DNA from: Marinobacter denitrificans
Lineage (GTDB): Bacteria > Pseudomonadota > Gammaproteobacteria > Pseudomonadales > Oleiphilaceae
Reading direction: 5' to 3'
Length of the DNA: 64,000 nt
NCBI RefSeq assembly: GCF_008795955.1
Contig: NZ_VMHN01000003.1
Coordinates: 237,585 to 301,584, forward strand
Part shown: piece after piece, positions 1-8,731 of the stretch
Position numbering within the stretch: the stretch's first letter is position 1
How the letters are laid out: each line of letters opens with the position of its first letter
Program-made: the position numbers and the translations under genes
Notes under the pieces: model-generated
The model's database searches: none
What the model was told of the DNA's origin: nothing
What the model saw: the letters and a program-made list of their open reading frames with translations, nothing else

Positions 1-78
1 ATGGACGGTGAGTCCCTGGAGGCGCTGGATGCGGTCTGGCAGGCTGTCAAAGGGGTGGAAAAACAGCGGAAAAAGTAA
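1..78 (+). CDS. C-terminal end of an unidentified protein (possibly MazG)
   Basis: An open frame runs from the window edge to a TAA at 76-78. The visible tail ends in VWQAVKGVEKQRKK. A helical tail of this kind (LEALDAVWQAVK) is reminiscent of the C-terminus of MazG nucleotide pyrophosphohydrolases, but 25 residues are too few to be sure. The ATG at position 1 is probably internal, because the frame is open at the edge. Confidence 0.35.
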   Translation: MDGESLEALDAVWQAVKGVEKQRKK

Positions 79-206
79 CGGATAAGTACAATCCGTTACC
101 ATTAAATCCGCCCCCGGCGCGGTCGCTTCGTCTACACTTCCGGTTACTGATGCACACCTTTTGTGCATCTTATGGGCCACCAAGAAGATGCAGGAGTGAA
201 GGCACC

Positions 207-551
207 ATGAAAATCAAAGATCTGGTCAATTACTGGGACAAGCATGCACGCGGTCGGCTGACCCGGGATGCGTATTTTGCCAACCTGTCCGACCAGCATC
301 ACAAGCGACTGGAAAAACTGGCCGCGTTGTACCCGATGAAATCCTCCCAGGACCTTATGCGAGACCTGATCTCTGCGGCTCTTGATGAACTGGAGACCAG
401 CTTTCCTTACGTTCAGGGTTCAAAGGTTGTCGCATTCGATGAGGACGGTTTCGAGATCTATGAAGACAAGGGCATGACCCCTCGCTTCATCAGCCTTAGC
501 CAGAAGCACATCCAGAAGCTCAAGGCACGCCAGCTCGAATCGGTTGCCTGA
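207..551 (+). CDS. Small helical protein, paralogue of the facing gene at 630-863
   Basis: This encodes 114 residues beginning MKIKDLVNYWDKHARGRLTR. The ATG at 207 was chosen because an AGGAG lies at 191-195 and because the homologous neighbour starts with the same MK(I/V)(K/T)DL block; the frame is open upstream to 150. The core (LEKLAALYPMKSSQDLMRDL then ISAALDELE) looks like a ribbon-helix-helix or short helical bundle. Similar Pseudomonas proteins are often labelled 'pilin assembly' or 'type 1 pili tip component', a name I do not trust. The C-terminal 40 residues are acidic and absent from the paralogue. The function is unknown. Confidence 0.8.
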   Translation: MKIKDLVNYWDKHARGRLTRDAYFANLSDQHHKRLEKLAALYPMKSSQDLMRDLISAALDELETSFPYVQGSKVVAFDEDGFEIYEDKGMTPRFISLSQKHIQKLKARQLESVA

Positions 552-591
552 TCGGGCCTTTAGCCTGATCAAGACAGTCCTGCAATAGTTA

Positions 592-612
592 CGGGGTGGT
601 TTGGCCACCCCG
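592..612. terminator. Bidirectional hairpin between two convergent small genes
   Basis: An 8-bp perfect stem (CGGGGTGG at 592-599, CCACCCCG at 605-612) with a 5-nt loop lies between the stops at 551 and 630. There is no strong T-run on either side, so it may act only weakly as an intrinsic terminator for both genes. Confidence 0.5.
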
Positions 613-629
613 CGGTCAACTGCCCGCCG

Positions 630-863
630 TTATTTATCCTTGCCTTCCAGTTTGTCCTTCAACGGGCTCAGCCGGACCAGGTCGTCCAGTGCTGCAGCAA
701 TCATGTCATTAAGAATGTCGCTTTCCGAGCGGTCCGGATATAGTTCGGCCAACGCGGCTATGCGCGCTGCGTCTTCCAGCGGCAAACGGAGATTGTAATC
801 GTGGCTCCGCTCGACAGGTTCTTTCTTGCCTTCCCAGTGTTTGGGCAGATCGGTTACTTTCAT
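630..863 (-). CDS. Small helical protein, paralogue of 207-551
   Basis: This encodes 77 residues starting MKVTDLPKHWEGKKEPVERS. The core LPLEDAARIAALAELYPDRS followed by ESDILNDMIAAALDDL aligns with the facing gene: shared LA.LYP, a D/S-rich turn, and (I/L)ISAALDEL versus MIAAALDDL. It is transcribed toward that gene, with a hairpin between them. The start is supported by AAGGAG (868-873 on the complement). The role is unknown; a small DNA-binding or adaptor protein is possible. Confidence 0.8.
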   Translation of the reverse strand: MKVTDLPKHWEGKKEPVERSHDYNLRLPLEDAARIAALAELYPDRSESDILNDMIAAALDDLVRLSPLKDKLEGKDK

Positions 864-964
864 GAAAACTCCTTGCGGCCACAGGTTTTAATCGTTAGAC
901 AGGCTTTAAGAGTAAATAGTATCGTAAGTTTACTTCGCCTCCGTCAATTTAAAAGGACGTCAAT

Positions 965-3610
965 GTGACCGAGCTACACCCCGACCTCCGAGAAAACGTT
1001 CGCATGCTGGGTGAGTTGCTGGGACAAAGTATCCAGCGCGATCCCGGCCGGGACTGTTACGAGCTGATTGAAGAAGTGCGCGCCGCCGCCAAGGCTGATC
1101 GCCGGCAGGAAAGCGGGTCCGGACAGCGCCTGGTTAACCTGCTGGGGAAACTGAGTGATGACGAGCTTTTGCCGGTAACCCGTGCCTTTAACCAGTTTCT
1201 GAACCTGGCTAACCTGGCCGAGCAGTACCACGGAATCCGCCGCAAGCGCGGTCACCAGTCGGATCTGATGGTGGAATCTCTCGGCGAGGTGTTCAGTCGC
1301 CTCAAGAACGGAGGTGTCAGCGCGGATGAGCTGCATCGCCGGGTAGCGGACCTTCGCATTGAATATGTGCTCACCGCGCACCCCACGGAAGTTGCGCGTC
1401 GCACTCTGATCATGAAGTACGACGAGATGTCAGACTGCCTGGCACGCCTGGATCATGACGACCTTCTGCCCGCAGAGCGCGAGGAAATTGTGGACAGGTT
1501 GGGGCAGCTGGTCACCGAAGCCTGGCACACGGATGAAATACGCCATGAACGACCAACCGCCGTGGACGAAGCCAAGTGGGGGTTTGCGGTTATCGAGAAC
1601 AGCCTGTGGCAGGCCCTGCCGCGTTTTCTCCGGAGCCTTGATCTGTCGCTCTCCGAAGCCACAGGCAAAGGGCTGCCCCTGGACGCGTCTCCCATCCGCA
1701 TTGCATCCTGGATGGGTGGCGACCGCGACGGCAATCCCAACGTCACCCATGAAGTGACCCGCAAGGTGTTCCTCCTGGGCCGCTGGATGGCCGCCGATCT
1801 TTACCTGCGGGATATCCAGGCGCTGCGTGCCGAGCTGTCCATGTGGCAGGCAAGTGATGAGTTGCGGGCCATCACCGGGGCGTCCCGCGAGCCCTATCGC
1901 ATGGTGCTGGCAGGACTAAGGGAAAAACTGATCAGAACCCGGGATTGGGCAGAAGCCAGCGTGGCCGGTGAGCCCGCGGACGCGACGGATATCCTGTTTG
2001 CCAACGAGGATTTTACTGGCCCACTGGAGCTGTGTTATCGCTCACTGGTTGAATGCGGCCTGGAAACCATCGCCAACGGCCCGCTGTTGGATACCATTCG
2101 CCGGGCACACACCTTTGGTCTTCCGCTGATTCGCCTGGATATTCGTCAGGAAGCTTCCCGCCATGCCGCAGCTGTTGCAGAAATGGTGGACTACCTCGGG
2201 ATGGGCGATTACCTGTCGTGGTCCGAGCAGGAGCGCCAGGAATTTCTGGTGCGTGAGCTCAAGGGCCGGCGCCCCCTGGTACCGAGGCACTGGCAACCTT
2301 CGGAGGAAGTCGGCGAAGTGCTGGCGACCTGTGAAGTGGTGGCGCAACAGACACCGGAAGCCCTGGGCTCCTACGTTATTTCCATGGCCAGCAAGCCCTC
2401 CGACGTATTGAGTGTGATTTTGCTGCTGCGGGAAGCCGGCATGGAAAATCGCATGCGGGTAGTGCCGTTGTTCGAGACTCTTGATGATCTGCGGGGCGCA
2501 CCCGACAGCATGGCAGCCCTCTACAATGTGGATTGGTACCGGGAGTATTGCGAGGGCCGCCAGGAAGTGATGATCGGCTACTCGGACTCGTCCAAGGATG
2601 CCGGCCAGATGATGGCGGCCTGGGCTCAGTACCAGGCCCAGGAACAGCTGACGGAAGTTGCCAGTGAACACGGCGTTCACCTGACCCTGTTCCATGGTCG
2701 CGGCGGTACCGTGGGCCGAGGTGGTGGCCCTGCCAATCGGGCGATACTGTCCCAGCCCCCGGGGTCCGTTAACGGCAGCTTCCGGATCACCGAACAGGGC
2801 GAGATGATCCGCTTCAAATTCGGCCTGCCCCGGTTGGCGGAGCAGAGCCTGACGCTCTACACCACCGCCGTGGTGGAAGCGACCCTGGCCCCGCCCCCTG
2901 GGCCGGAGCCGGAATGGCGTGAAGTTATGGACTGGTTGACGGAGCGGTCACTGAAGGCCTACCGCGATGTCGTCCGTGATAACCCGGAGTTTGTGCCCTA
3001 TTTTCGCCAGGTCACGCCCGAACAGGCTCTTGGCAAGCTCGCTCTGGGCAGCCGCCCGGCAAGGCGCAAACCCGGCGGCGGTGTGGAAAGCCTTCGGGCC
3101 ATTCCCTGGATCTTCGCCTGGACTCAGATGCGCTTGATGCTGCCCAGTTGGCTGGGCAGTGACGTGGCCCTGGAAGAAGCTTTCCGCAATGACCGGGTGC
3201 CGGTCCTGCGGGAAATGATGCAGAAATGGCCGTTCTTCAAAACCTACGTGGATATGCTGGAGATGGTACTGGCGAAGTCCGACCTGCGAATTGCCAGCTA
3301 CTACGAAAAGACCCTGGTAGACGATCCCGCGTTACTGGAACTGGGCAAAAACCTGCGGGAACGCCTGCAGGGATGCATTCGCCATCTGCTGGAACTCAAG
3401 GAGCAGGAGACACTGCTGGAGCAGGAACCGGTGTTTGCCCATTCCATGCGTGTACGTAATCCGTATACTGATCCGCTACACTACCTACAGGCAGAGCTGT
3501 TGAAGCGCGACCGCGAAAGTGAAGGCAAGGGCGAAGTGCCCGATATGGTAGAGCGCGCCCTTAAAGTCACCATGGCGGGCATCTCGGCAGGCATGCGAAA
3601 CACCGGATAA
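965..3610 (+). CDS. ppc: Phosphoenolpyruvate carboxylase
   Basis: Cytosolic anaplerotic enzyme that makes oxaloacetate from PEP and bicarbonate. At 881 residues it is essentially the same length as E. coli Ppc (883). Visible motifs are LTAHPTEVARRTL with the catalytic His at about residue 139, SWMGGDRDGNPNVT, GYSDSSKDAG (about 537), the mobile glycine loop FHGRGGTVGRGGGP (about 577-590), and the C-terminal GISAGMRNTG. The start is GTG at 965 with AGGACG just upstream; an ATG two bases earlier reads straight into TGA. It is followed after 25 bp by the YbaK-HDOD gene and may be cotranscribed with it. Confidence 0.98.
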   Translation: MTELHPDLRENVRMLGELLGQSIQRDPGRDCYELIEEVRAAAKADRRQESGSGQRLVNLLGKLSDDELLPVTRAFNQFLNLANLAEQYHGIRRKRGHQSDLMVESLGEVFSRLKNGGVSADELHRRVADLRIEYVLTAHPTEVARRTLIMKYDEMSDCLARLDHDDLLPAEREEIVDRLGQLVTEAWHTDEIRHERPTAVDEAKWGFAVIENSLWQALPRFLRSLDLSLSEATGKGLPLDASPIRIASWMGGDRDGNPNVTHEVTRKVFLLGRWMAADLYLRDIQALRAELSMWQASDELRAITGASREPYRMVLAGLREKLIRTRDWAEASVAGEPADATDILFANEDFTGPLELCYRSLVECGLETIANGPLLDTIRRAHTFGLPLIRLDIRQEASRHAAAVAEMVDYLGMGDYLSWSEQERQEFLVRELKGRRPLVPRHWQPSEEVGEVLATCEVVAQQTPEALGSYVISMASKPSDVLSVILLLREAGMENRMRVVPLFETLDDLRGAPDSMAALYNVDWYREYCEGRQEVMIGYSDSSKDAGQMMAAWAQYQAQEQLTEVASEHGVHLTLFHGRGGTVGRGGGPANRAILSQPPGSVNGSFRITEQGEMIRFKFGLPRLAEQSLTLYTTAVVEATLAPPPGPEPEWREVMDWLTERSLKAYRDVVRDNPEFVPYFRQVTPEQALGKLALGSRPARRKPGGGVESLRAIPWIFAWTQMRLMLPSWLGSDVALEEAFRNDRVPVLREMMQKWPFFKTYVDMLEMVLAKSDLRIASYYEKTLVDDPALLELGKNLRERLQGCIRHLLELKEQETLLEQEPVFAHSMRVRNPYTDPLHYLQAELLKRDRESEGKGEVPDMVERALKVTMAGISAGMRNTG

Positions 3611-3635
3611 TCAAACAGAACACAGGAGTAAAGCC

Positions 3636-5006
3636 GTGGCGTTAGCGGCAAGACTGGAAGGTTTTCTGGCTCGCAATGGAATCGCCTACCGGGAACTGGC
3701 AATTGATCAGGTGCTTAACTTTGATGCAGCGGTGATGGCCTCCGGCCGTCCTCAGGACGAATTTGTCCGGGCGACGCCGCTGATTGATATCAATGGCGTA
3801 ATCATGGCCGTTCACGGCTATAACACCAGCCTGGACATGGATCTGGTCCACAAGCTCACAGGCCGGCGGCTCCAGCCACTGACCGCTCGCCAGTCGGCGC
3901 GCCTGTTTGCCGACTGCGACCCGGGCTTTCAGCCACCGGTAGGGGCGGCCTACGATATACCTGTGCTGGTCGACCAGGATGTGCTGGATTTCTCGCGTTC
4001 CCTGATGTGTTGTGGCACCGACAACACGCTGCTGGAGCTGGACCGTACTTCCCTCGCCAGGGCATTGGCTGATGCAACACCGGGGCACCTGGTTATCCGT
4101 GGTCAGAACAACGGAGAGCGCGAGGCCCTGACACTTGAAGAAGTAGCCGACAAACTCCAGAAGCTTTATCGCCTGCCGCCCATGCCGGCATTGGCGTTAC
4201 GCATTCTCAGGCTCACGGCCAACACCGAGGCTACGGCCCGTGAGCTGGCGGAGCTGATTGAATTCGACCCCAGCCTTACGGCGCAGATTATGCGTTATGC
4301 CCGCTCAGCACTCTTTAATTACCCTGGCCAGATCAATTCCGTTCAGGAAGCGGTTACCCGCGTTCTTGGTTTCGATCGTGTTGCTCACATTGCCCTTGGC
4401 ATCGCCTCCGTCCGCGCTTTCGAAGTGCCCCGCCAGGGCATGCTGGGGATGGATCAGTTCTGGCGGCATTCCCTCTACTGCGCCTTCCTGTGCCAGCGCA
4501 TGGCGCCCAGGTGTAGTGCTGACAAGGGGCTGGCCTATCTTTGTGGTTTGCTACACAACTTCGGCCTGTTGCTGATCGGACATCTGTTCCCGCAGGAATT
4601 CAGCGAGCTCAACACTCTTCGTGAAGCCAACCCGGAAGCCAGCATGCATTCGCTGGAGCAGCAGGTATTCGGTGCTGATGACAGCCAGCAGATGCTGGCC
4701 GTTGGTCACGGTGCCATTGGCGGAATTCTCCACCGCTTGTGGGAATTGCCTGACCCGGTGGTCAAGGCAGCCGGCATGCATCAACACCAGGGGTATCAGG
4801 GAGAGCATGAAAACTATGTGCTCATGGTTCAGCTTGCCAACGGGTTGCTCAAGGAGAAGGGCATTGGTGACGAGTTCAACCCGGATGACCTGACGGCCCT
4901 GGCAGCGCCGCTGGGGCTTTCAGACAGCGATATCGCCAACCTCAGTGAGGAAATCGACAAGGTTTCCGGAGATCTGGACGCACTGGCACTTTCCCTGTCA
5001 TCCTGA
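3636..5006 (+). CDS. YbaK-like aminoacyl-tRNA deacylase domain fused to an HDOD domain
   Basis: A 456-residue protein from GTG 3636 (AGGAG at 3624-3628). Residues 1-150 resemble YbaK/ProX trans-editing domains (LARNGIAYRELAIDQVLNFD, FVRATPLIDINGVIMAV). Residues about 170-370 are an HDOD domain (LYRLPPMPALALRILRLTAN, FDPSLTAQIMRYA, AVTRVLGFDRVAHIALGI). HDOD proteins are catalytically degenerate HD relatives used in signalling, and YbaK domains hydrolyse mischarged tRNAs. Whether the editing site is active here cannot be told from sequence reading. The gene lies between ppc and adk, so context does not reveal a pathway. Confidence 0.85.
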   Translation: MALAARLEGFLARNGIAYRELAIDQVLNFDAAVMASGRPQDEFVRATPLIDINGVIMAVHGYNTSLDMDLVHKLTGRRLQPLTARQSARLFADCDPGFQPPVGAAYDIPVLVDQDVLDFSRSLMCCGTDNTLLELDRTSLARALADATPGHLVIRGQNNGEREALTLEEVADKLQKLYRLPPMPALALRILRLTANTEATARELAELIEFDPSLTAQIMRYARSALFNYPGQINSVQEAVTRVLGFDRVAHIALGIASVRAFEVPRQGMLGMDQFWRHSLYCAFLCQRMAPRCSADKGLAYLCGLLHNFGLLLIGHLFPQEFSELNTLREANPEASMHSLEQQVFGADDSQQMLAVGHGAIGGILHRLWELPDPVVKAAGMHQHQGYQGEHENYVLMVQLANGLLKEKGIGDEFNPDDLTALAAPLGLSDSDIANLSEEIDKVSGDLDALALSLSS

Positions 5007-5064
5007 CCCCCGAACGACTGCACAATACACCCTGATGTAACCTTTTGGTGCATGCTACGGAGGT

Positions 5065-5082
5065 CCACTTTCTCTGAAGTGG
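5065..5082. terminator. Short hairpin upstream of adk
   Basis: CCACTT (5065-5070) and AAGTGG (5077-5082) form a 6-bp stem with a 6-nt loop, ahead of the putative adk -10. It lacks a T-run, so it is a weak terminator candidate for the upstream gene. Confidence 0.3.
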
Positions 5083-5091
5083 CTGAGTTCG

Positions 5092-5097
5092 TATAAT
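5092..5097 (+). promoter_or_regulatory. Candidate -10 element for adk
   Basis: A perfect TATAAT lies 114 bp upstream of the adk start. The region about 17 bp upstream (TTTCTC) is a poor -35, so if functional it would rely on an activator or on other contacts. Confidence 0.4.
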
Positions 5098-5189
5098 GCG
5101 CCTTCTTCGGCGTGGCCCAGCGGGCCATGACCGGCGAGAGGCTGTCGCAAAGCCGCGGGGTTTTGCCACAGCTTTTCAAATGATAATGA

Positions 5190-5864
<675 letters not shown>

Positions 5865-5868
5865 CCGC

Positions 5869-6564
5869 GTGAAACTACTGGCACTGGATACCTCGTCGGA
5901 GGGCTGCTCAGCAGCCCTGCTGGCAGACGGCAGCGTGACGGAGCGCTTTGAACTTGCACCGCGGGGGCATACCCGCCTGCTGATGCCCATGGTTCGTGAG
6001 CTTCTTGCCGAGCAGGGGCTGGTGCCGGCTGAGCTTGACGCACTGGCCTTCGCCTGTGGTCCGGGGTCTTTTACCGGTCTTCGAATCGCTACCGGGGTGG
6101 TACAGGGCCTGGCCTATGGCCTGGATGTACCCGTGGTTCCGGTGTCGTCGCTGGCGGCCGTGGCGGCCGATGCTATTGCCCGTTTCTCACTCTCTGAAGG
6201 CGACGGCATCGCTGTGGCGTTTGATGCCCGCATGGGCGAAGTCTACTGGGCGTGCTATGTGTGCCAGGCTGGCCGTCCAGAGCTGCTTGGTGACGAACAG
6301 GTGAGTGCCCCGGAATCGGTTGCTCTGGTACCCGGTGTGCGCTGCTGGTTTGGTGTGGGCCAGGGTTGGGGCTTGAGGGACGACTTTCCGGACGATGTTA
6401 CCGGAGCCATGAAGGAAGTCGACGCCACGCTGGTTCCCAGAGCGTCCCGAGTGGCTGAATTAGCGGCGCATGCGTTTCAAGAAGGAAGGGGTGTGGCTGC
6501 CGCTCAGGCCCAACCCGTCTATATTCGTGATGAAGTGGCCTGGAAGAAACTCCCGGGCCGCTGA
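5869..6564 (+). CDS. tsaB: tRNA t6A37 biosynthesis protein TsaB
   Basis: Partner of TsaD in threonylcarbamoylation of A37 in ANN-decoding tRNAs. The 231-residue protein has the TsaB signature LLALDTSSEGCSAALL, the GHTRLLMPM block, and the FACGPGSFTGLRI motif with GVVQGLAYGL. It starts with GTG 5869, 4 bp after adk. uppP follows 33 bp later in the same direction, suggesting an adk-tsaB-uppP transcript. Confidence 0.95.
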   Translation: MKLLALDTSSEGCSAALLADGSVTERFELAPRGHTRLLMPMVRELLAEQGLVPAELDALAFACGPGSFTGLRIATGVVQGLAYGLDVPVVPVSSLAAVAADAIARFSLSEGDGIAVAFDARMGEVYWACYVCQAGRPELLGDEQVSAPESVALVPGVRCWFGVGQGWGLRDDFPDDVTGAMKEVDATLVPRASRVAELAAHAFQEGRGVAAAQAQPVYIRDEVAWKKLPGR

Positions 6565-6597
6565 CAACCTCCTTGCTACCATACGGAAACACTGCCC

Positions 6598-7395
6598 ATG
6601 GAACTGTGGCACATTATTGTATTGGCCATTATTCAGGGACTGACGGAATTTCTTCCGATCAGCAGCTCCGCCCATCTGATTCTGCCGTCACAGATCCTGG
6701 GCTGGCCAGACCAGGGCCTGGCCTTTGATGTGGCAGTGCACGTGGGCACCCTGGCAGCGGTGGTGTGGTATTTTCGCACGGAAGTTGTCCGGCTTAGCGT
6801 TGCCTGGGCCGGAGATACGGCCCGTGGTCGGGTGGGGCAGGACAGTGGGCTTGCCTGGGCGGTCATCGCGGGCACCATTCCGGCTGGTCTGGCAGGGCTG
6901 TTGCTCAATGATTTTATCGAGTCTTCCCTGCGTTCGGGACTGGTGATTGCCGCCTCCACCATCGGTTTTGGCCTTGTGCTCTGGTGGTCGGATGCCGTAG
7001 GGCGCCGTGCCCGGGAGCTGCCTTCCCTGACCATGAAAGACGCAGTGATTATCGGGTTGGCCCAGGCACTGGCGTTGATTCCTGGCACCTCCCGTTCCGG
7101 GATTACTATCACCGCGGCCTTATTTCTGGGCTTTGGCCGGGATGCCGCGGCACGCTTTTCGTTCCTGCTCTCTATCCCTTTGATCCTCGCCGCTGGCCTG
7201 CTGAAAACACTCGAGCTGGTGGAGCAGGGTGGAGCAACCGATTGGGCGGCCATTGCATTGGGCGCTGCGCTGTCGTTTGTCAGCGCGGTGATCTGTATAC
7301 ATCTGTTCCTGAAGTTTCTGGAGCAGCTTGGCCTCATGCCTTTTGTCATCTACCGGCTGGTTCTTGGTTTGTTGCTGATTGTCATGCTGTGGTAG
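6598..7395 (+). CDS. uppP: Undecaprenyl-diphosphatase (BacA/UppP)
   Basis: Integral membrane phosphatase that recycles undecaprenyl pyrophosphate for peptidoglycan and other envelope polymers. At 265 residues it has the family length. The two signature regions are visible: an N-terminal QGLTEFLPISSSAHL and a second IPGTSRSGITI around residue 161, with about seven hydrophobic spans. The end of the gene (codons 262-265 plus TAG) is part of a 15-bp imperfect tandem duplication (7381-7410), which leaves a second VMLW-coding copy just after the stop. Confidence 0.96.
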   Translation: MELWHIIVLAIIQGLTEFLPISSSAHLILPSQILGWPDQGLAFDVAVHVGTLAAVVWYFRTEVVRLSVAWAGDTARGRVGQDSGLAWAVIAGTIPAGLAGLLLNDFIESSLRSGLVIAASTIGFGLVLWWSDAVGRRARELPSLTMKDAVIIGLAQALALIPGTSRSGITITAALFLGFGRDAAARFSFLLSIPLILAAGLLKTLELVEQGGATDWAAIALGAALSFVSAVICIHLFLKFLEQLGLMPFVIYRLVLGLLLIVMLW

Positions 7396-7410
7396 GTCAT
7401 GCTGTGGCAA
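7381..7410 (+). repeat. 15-bp tandem duplication spanning the uppP stop
   Basis: GTCATGCTGTGG occurs at 7381-7392 and again at 7396-7407. The unit is 15 bp; the third codon-triplet differs (TAG stop in copy 1, CAA in copy 2). Reading past the stop would add VMLWQVVVEVG. Confidence 0.7.
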
Positions 7411-7526
7411 GTAGTGGTTGAGGTCGGTTGAAGAGGGTAGAGCAAATTGTGAACAGCCAGCTTTTAAAACCGGGATAAATCTTCCATAATCCGGATTCAG
7501 TTGTAACCAGAATCGGTGTGCCTGAA

Positions 7527-7889
7527 ATGATTGGTGGTGTAAATCCAAACAGCGGTCTTCCTTTCCAGTCCGGCAATAACAGCCCGGTCAGGGAGCGCAG
7601 TGACGTTGCCCGTGCGCCTGCAACTGCACCGGAGAGCAACAGCGATGCCGTTCGCCGGGACCTGTCCGACACCCCTTCCCGTAATGCCGATCTACGGCCC
7701 ATACCTTCTGCAGAGTCTCTGGAGCGGCGTATTGAAGCGCGCCAGGCGGCAGAAGATGTCAGGCTGGAGCGGTTTCGCGCCGATGAGATGCCCCTGAATA
7801 CCTCAAGAGCCTTGTCCACGTTTGCCGATGTAGCCGCGCGCGGTGATGCCTCCGATAATAGCCTGGCCGGCATCGATATTCTGGTTTGA
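7527..7889 (+). CDS. Unknown small hydrophilic protein
   Basis: A protein of about 120 residues ([15 protein letters not shown]...), rich in Ser, Asn, Arg and Ala, with no membrane segment or recognisable domain. The N-terminal half looks disordered; residues about 65-95 ([20 protein letters not shown]) are probably helical. An in-frame GTG at 7518 would add three residues; neither start has a good Shine-Dalgarno. Its TGA overlaps the ATG of rsmJ (TGATG), which suggests translational coupling. I do not recognise the family. Confidence 0.65.
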   Translation: MIGGVNPNSGLPFQSGNNSPVRERSDVARAPATAPESNSDAVRRDLSDTPSRNADLRPIPSAESLERRIEARQAAEDVRLERFRADEMPLNTSRALSTFADVAARGDASDNSLAGIDILV

Positions 7890-8698
7890 TGTCTTCCCGA
7901 AACCACGCTCCTGGACTTGCCGTTGCCTGCAGCCCTCTGGGTGATGGTCTTGCCGCCCGATCACTGGCCGGGCAGCTATCGTTGCCTTTTCTGGGCACGG
8001 TGCGCCCCCGTGATATCCGGGAGTATCCGGTATTACTGTTCTCCGATGAACATGGCCTCGGCCTGCAGGTTACCGGCAAGGGCGCCCCGGGCCCGGTCAG
8101 GGCCGAGTTTGTTACCGGTAAGGCGGGATACCGCCGGGAGCATGGCGGTGGCACCGGCCAGTTGATTGCCAAGGCGGTGGGCTTGCAGAAAACACGGAAA
8201 CCGCTGCATGTCCTGGATGCCACCGCAGGCCTCGGGCAGGATGCGTTTGTGCTGGCATCCCTGGGCTGCCAGGTCACGCTTTTTGAGCGCTCACCTATAG
8301 TACACGCGTTGCTCAGTGACGGCCTCGCCAGAGCCGCTCTGAATGAGCAGAGTGCGCCGCTGGCTGCGCGTATGTTGTTGCAGCCTGGAAACAGTATCGA
8401 GTGGCTGCACAAGGCGGAAAACGGGGCTGCGGATGTTATCTATCTGGACCCGATGTTTCCTCACCGTGACAAGTCAGCCTTGGTGAAAAAGGAAATGCAG
8501 GTATTCCGCACAGTGGTCGGGGACGATGACGATTCAGCCGAGTTGCTGGCCGCAGCGTTGGCAGTGGCAACCTATCGGGTGGTGATCAAGCGTCCCCGCA
8601 AGGCTGATCCGGTCGACGGGCCGGAGCCAACTACCCGTATCGAGGGTAAAAGCAGCCGCTACGATATCTATTCCATCAAGGCACTGCCCAGCAGCTGA
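7889..8698 (+). CDS. rsmJ: 16S rRNA (guanine1516-N2)-methyltransferase RsmJ
   Basis: SAM-dependent enzyme that methylates G1516 of 16S rRNA. The 269-residue protein has the RsmJ/YhiQ pattern: a variable N-terminal region ([12 protein letters not shown]), the SAM-binding [18 protein letters not shown] with FERSP, and the catalytic-loop-like [19 protein letters not shown]. The ATG at 7889 overlaps the upstream stop; an in-frame TTG at 7886 is less likely. It ends convergently with plsB. Confidence 0.93.
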   Translation: MSSRNHAPGLAVACSPLGDGLAARSLAGQLSLPFLGTVRPRDIREYPVLLFSDEHGLGLQVTGKGAPGPVRAEFVTGKAGYRREHGGGTGQLIAKAVGLQKTRKPLHVLDATAGLGQDAFVLASLGCQVTLFERSPIVHALLSDGLARAALNEQSAPLAARMLLQPGNSIEWLHKAENGAADVIYLDPMFPHRDKSALVKKEMQVFRTVVGDDDDSAELLAAALAVATYRVVIKRPRKADPVDGPEPTTRIEGKSSRYDIYSIKALPSS

Positions 8699-8713
8699 CA
8701 AAATCATCAGAAT

Positions 8714-8731
8714 CGGGGCACTCAGGCCCCG
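8714..8731. terminator. GC hairpin between rsmJ and plsB
   Basis: CGGGGC (8714-8719) pairs with GCCCCG (8726-8731). It overlaps the plsB stop codon and lies 16 bp past the rsmJ stop. No T-run is present. Confidence 0.35.

Noticed and set aside
2042..2695. 217-residue minus-strand open frame inside ppc
   Set aside because: Shadow frame; the Ppc product has continuous family motifs on the + strand.
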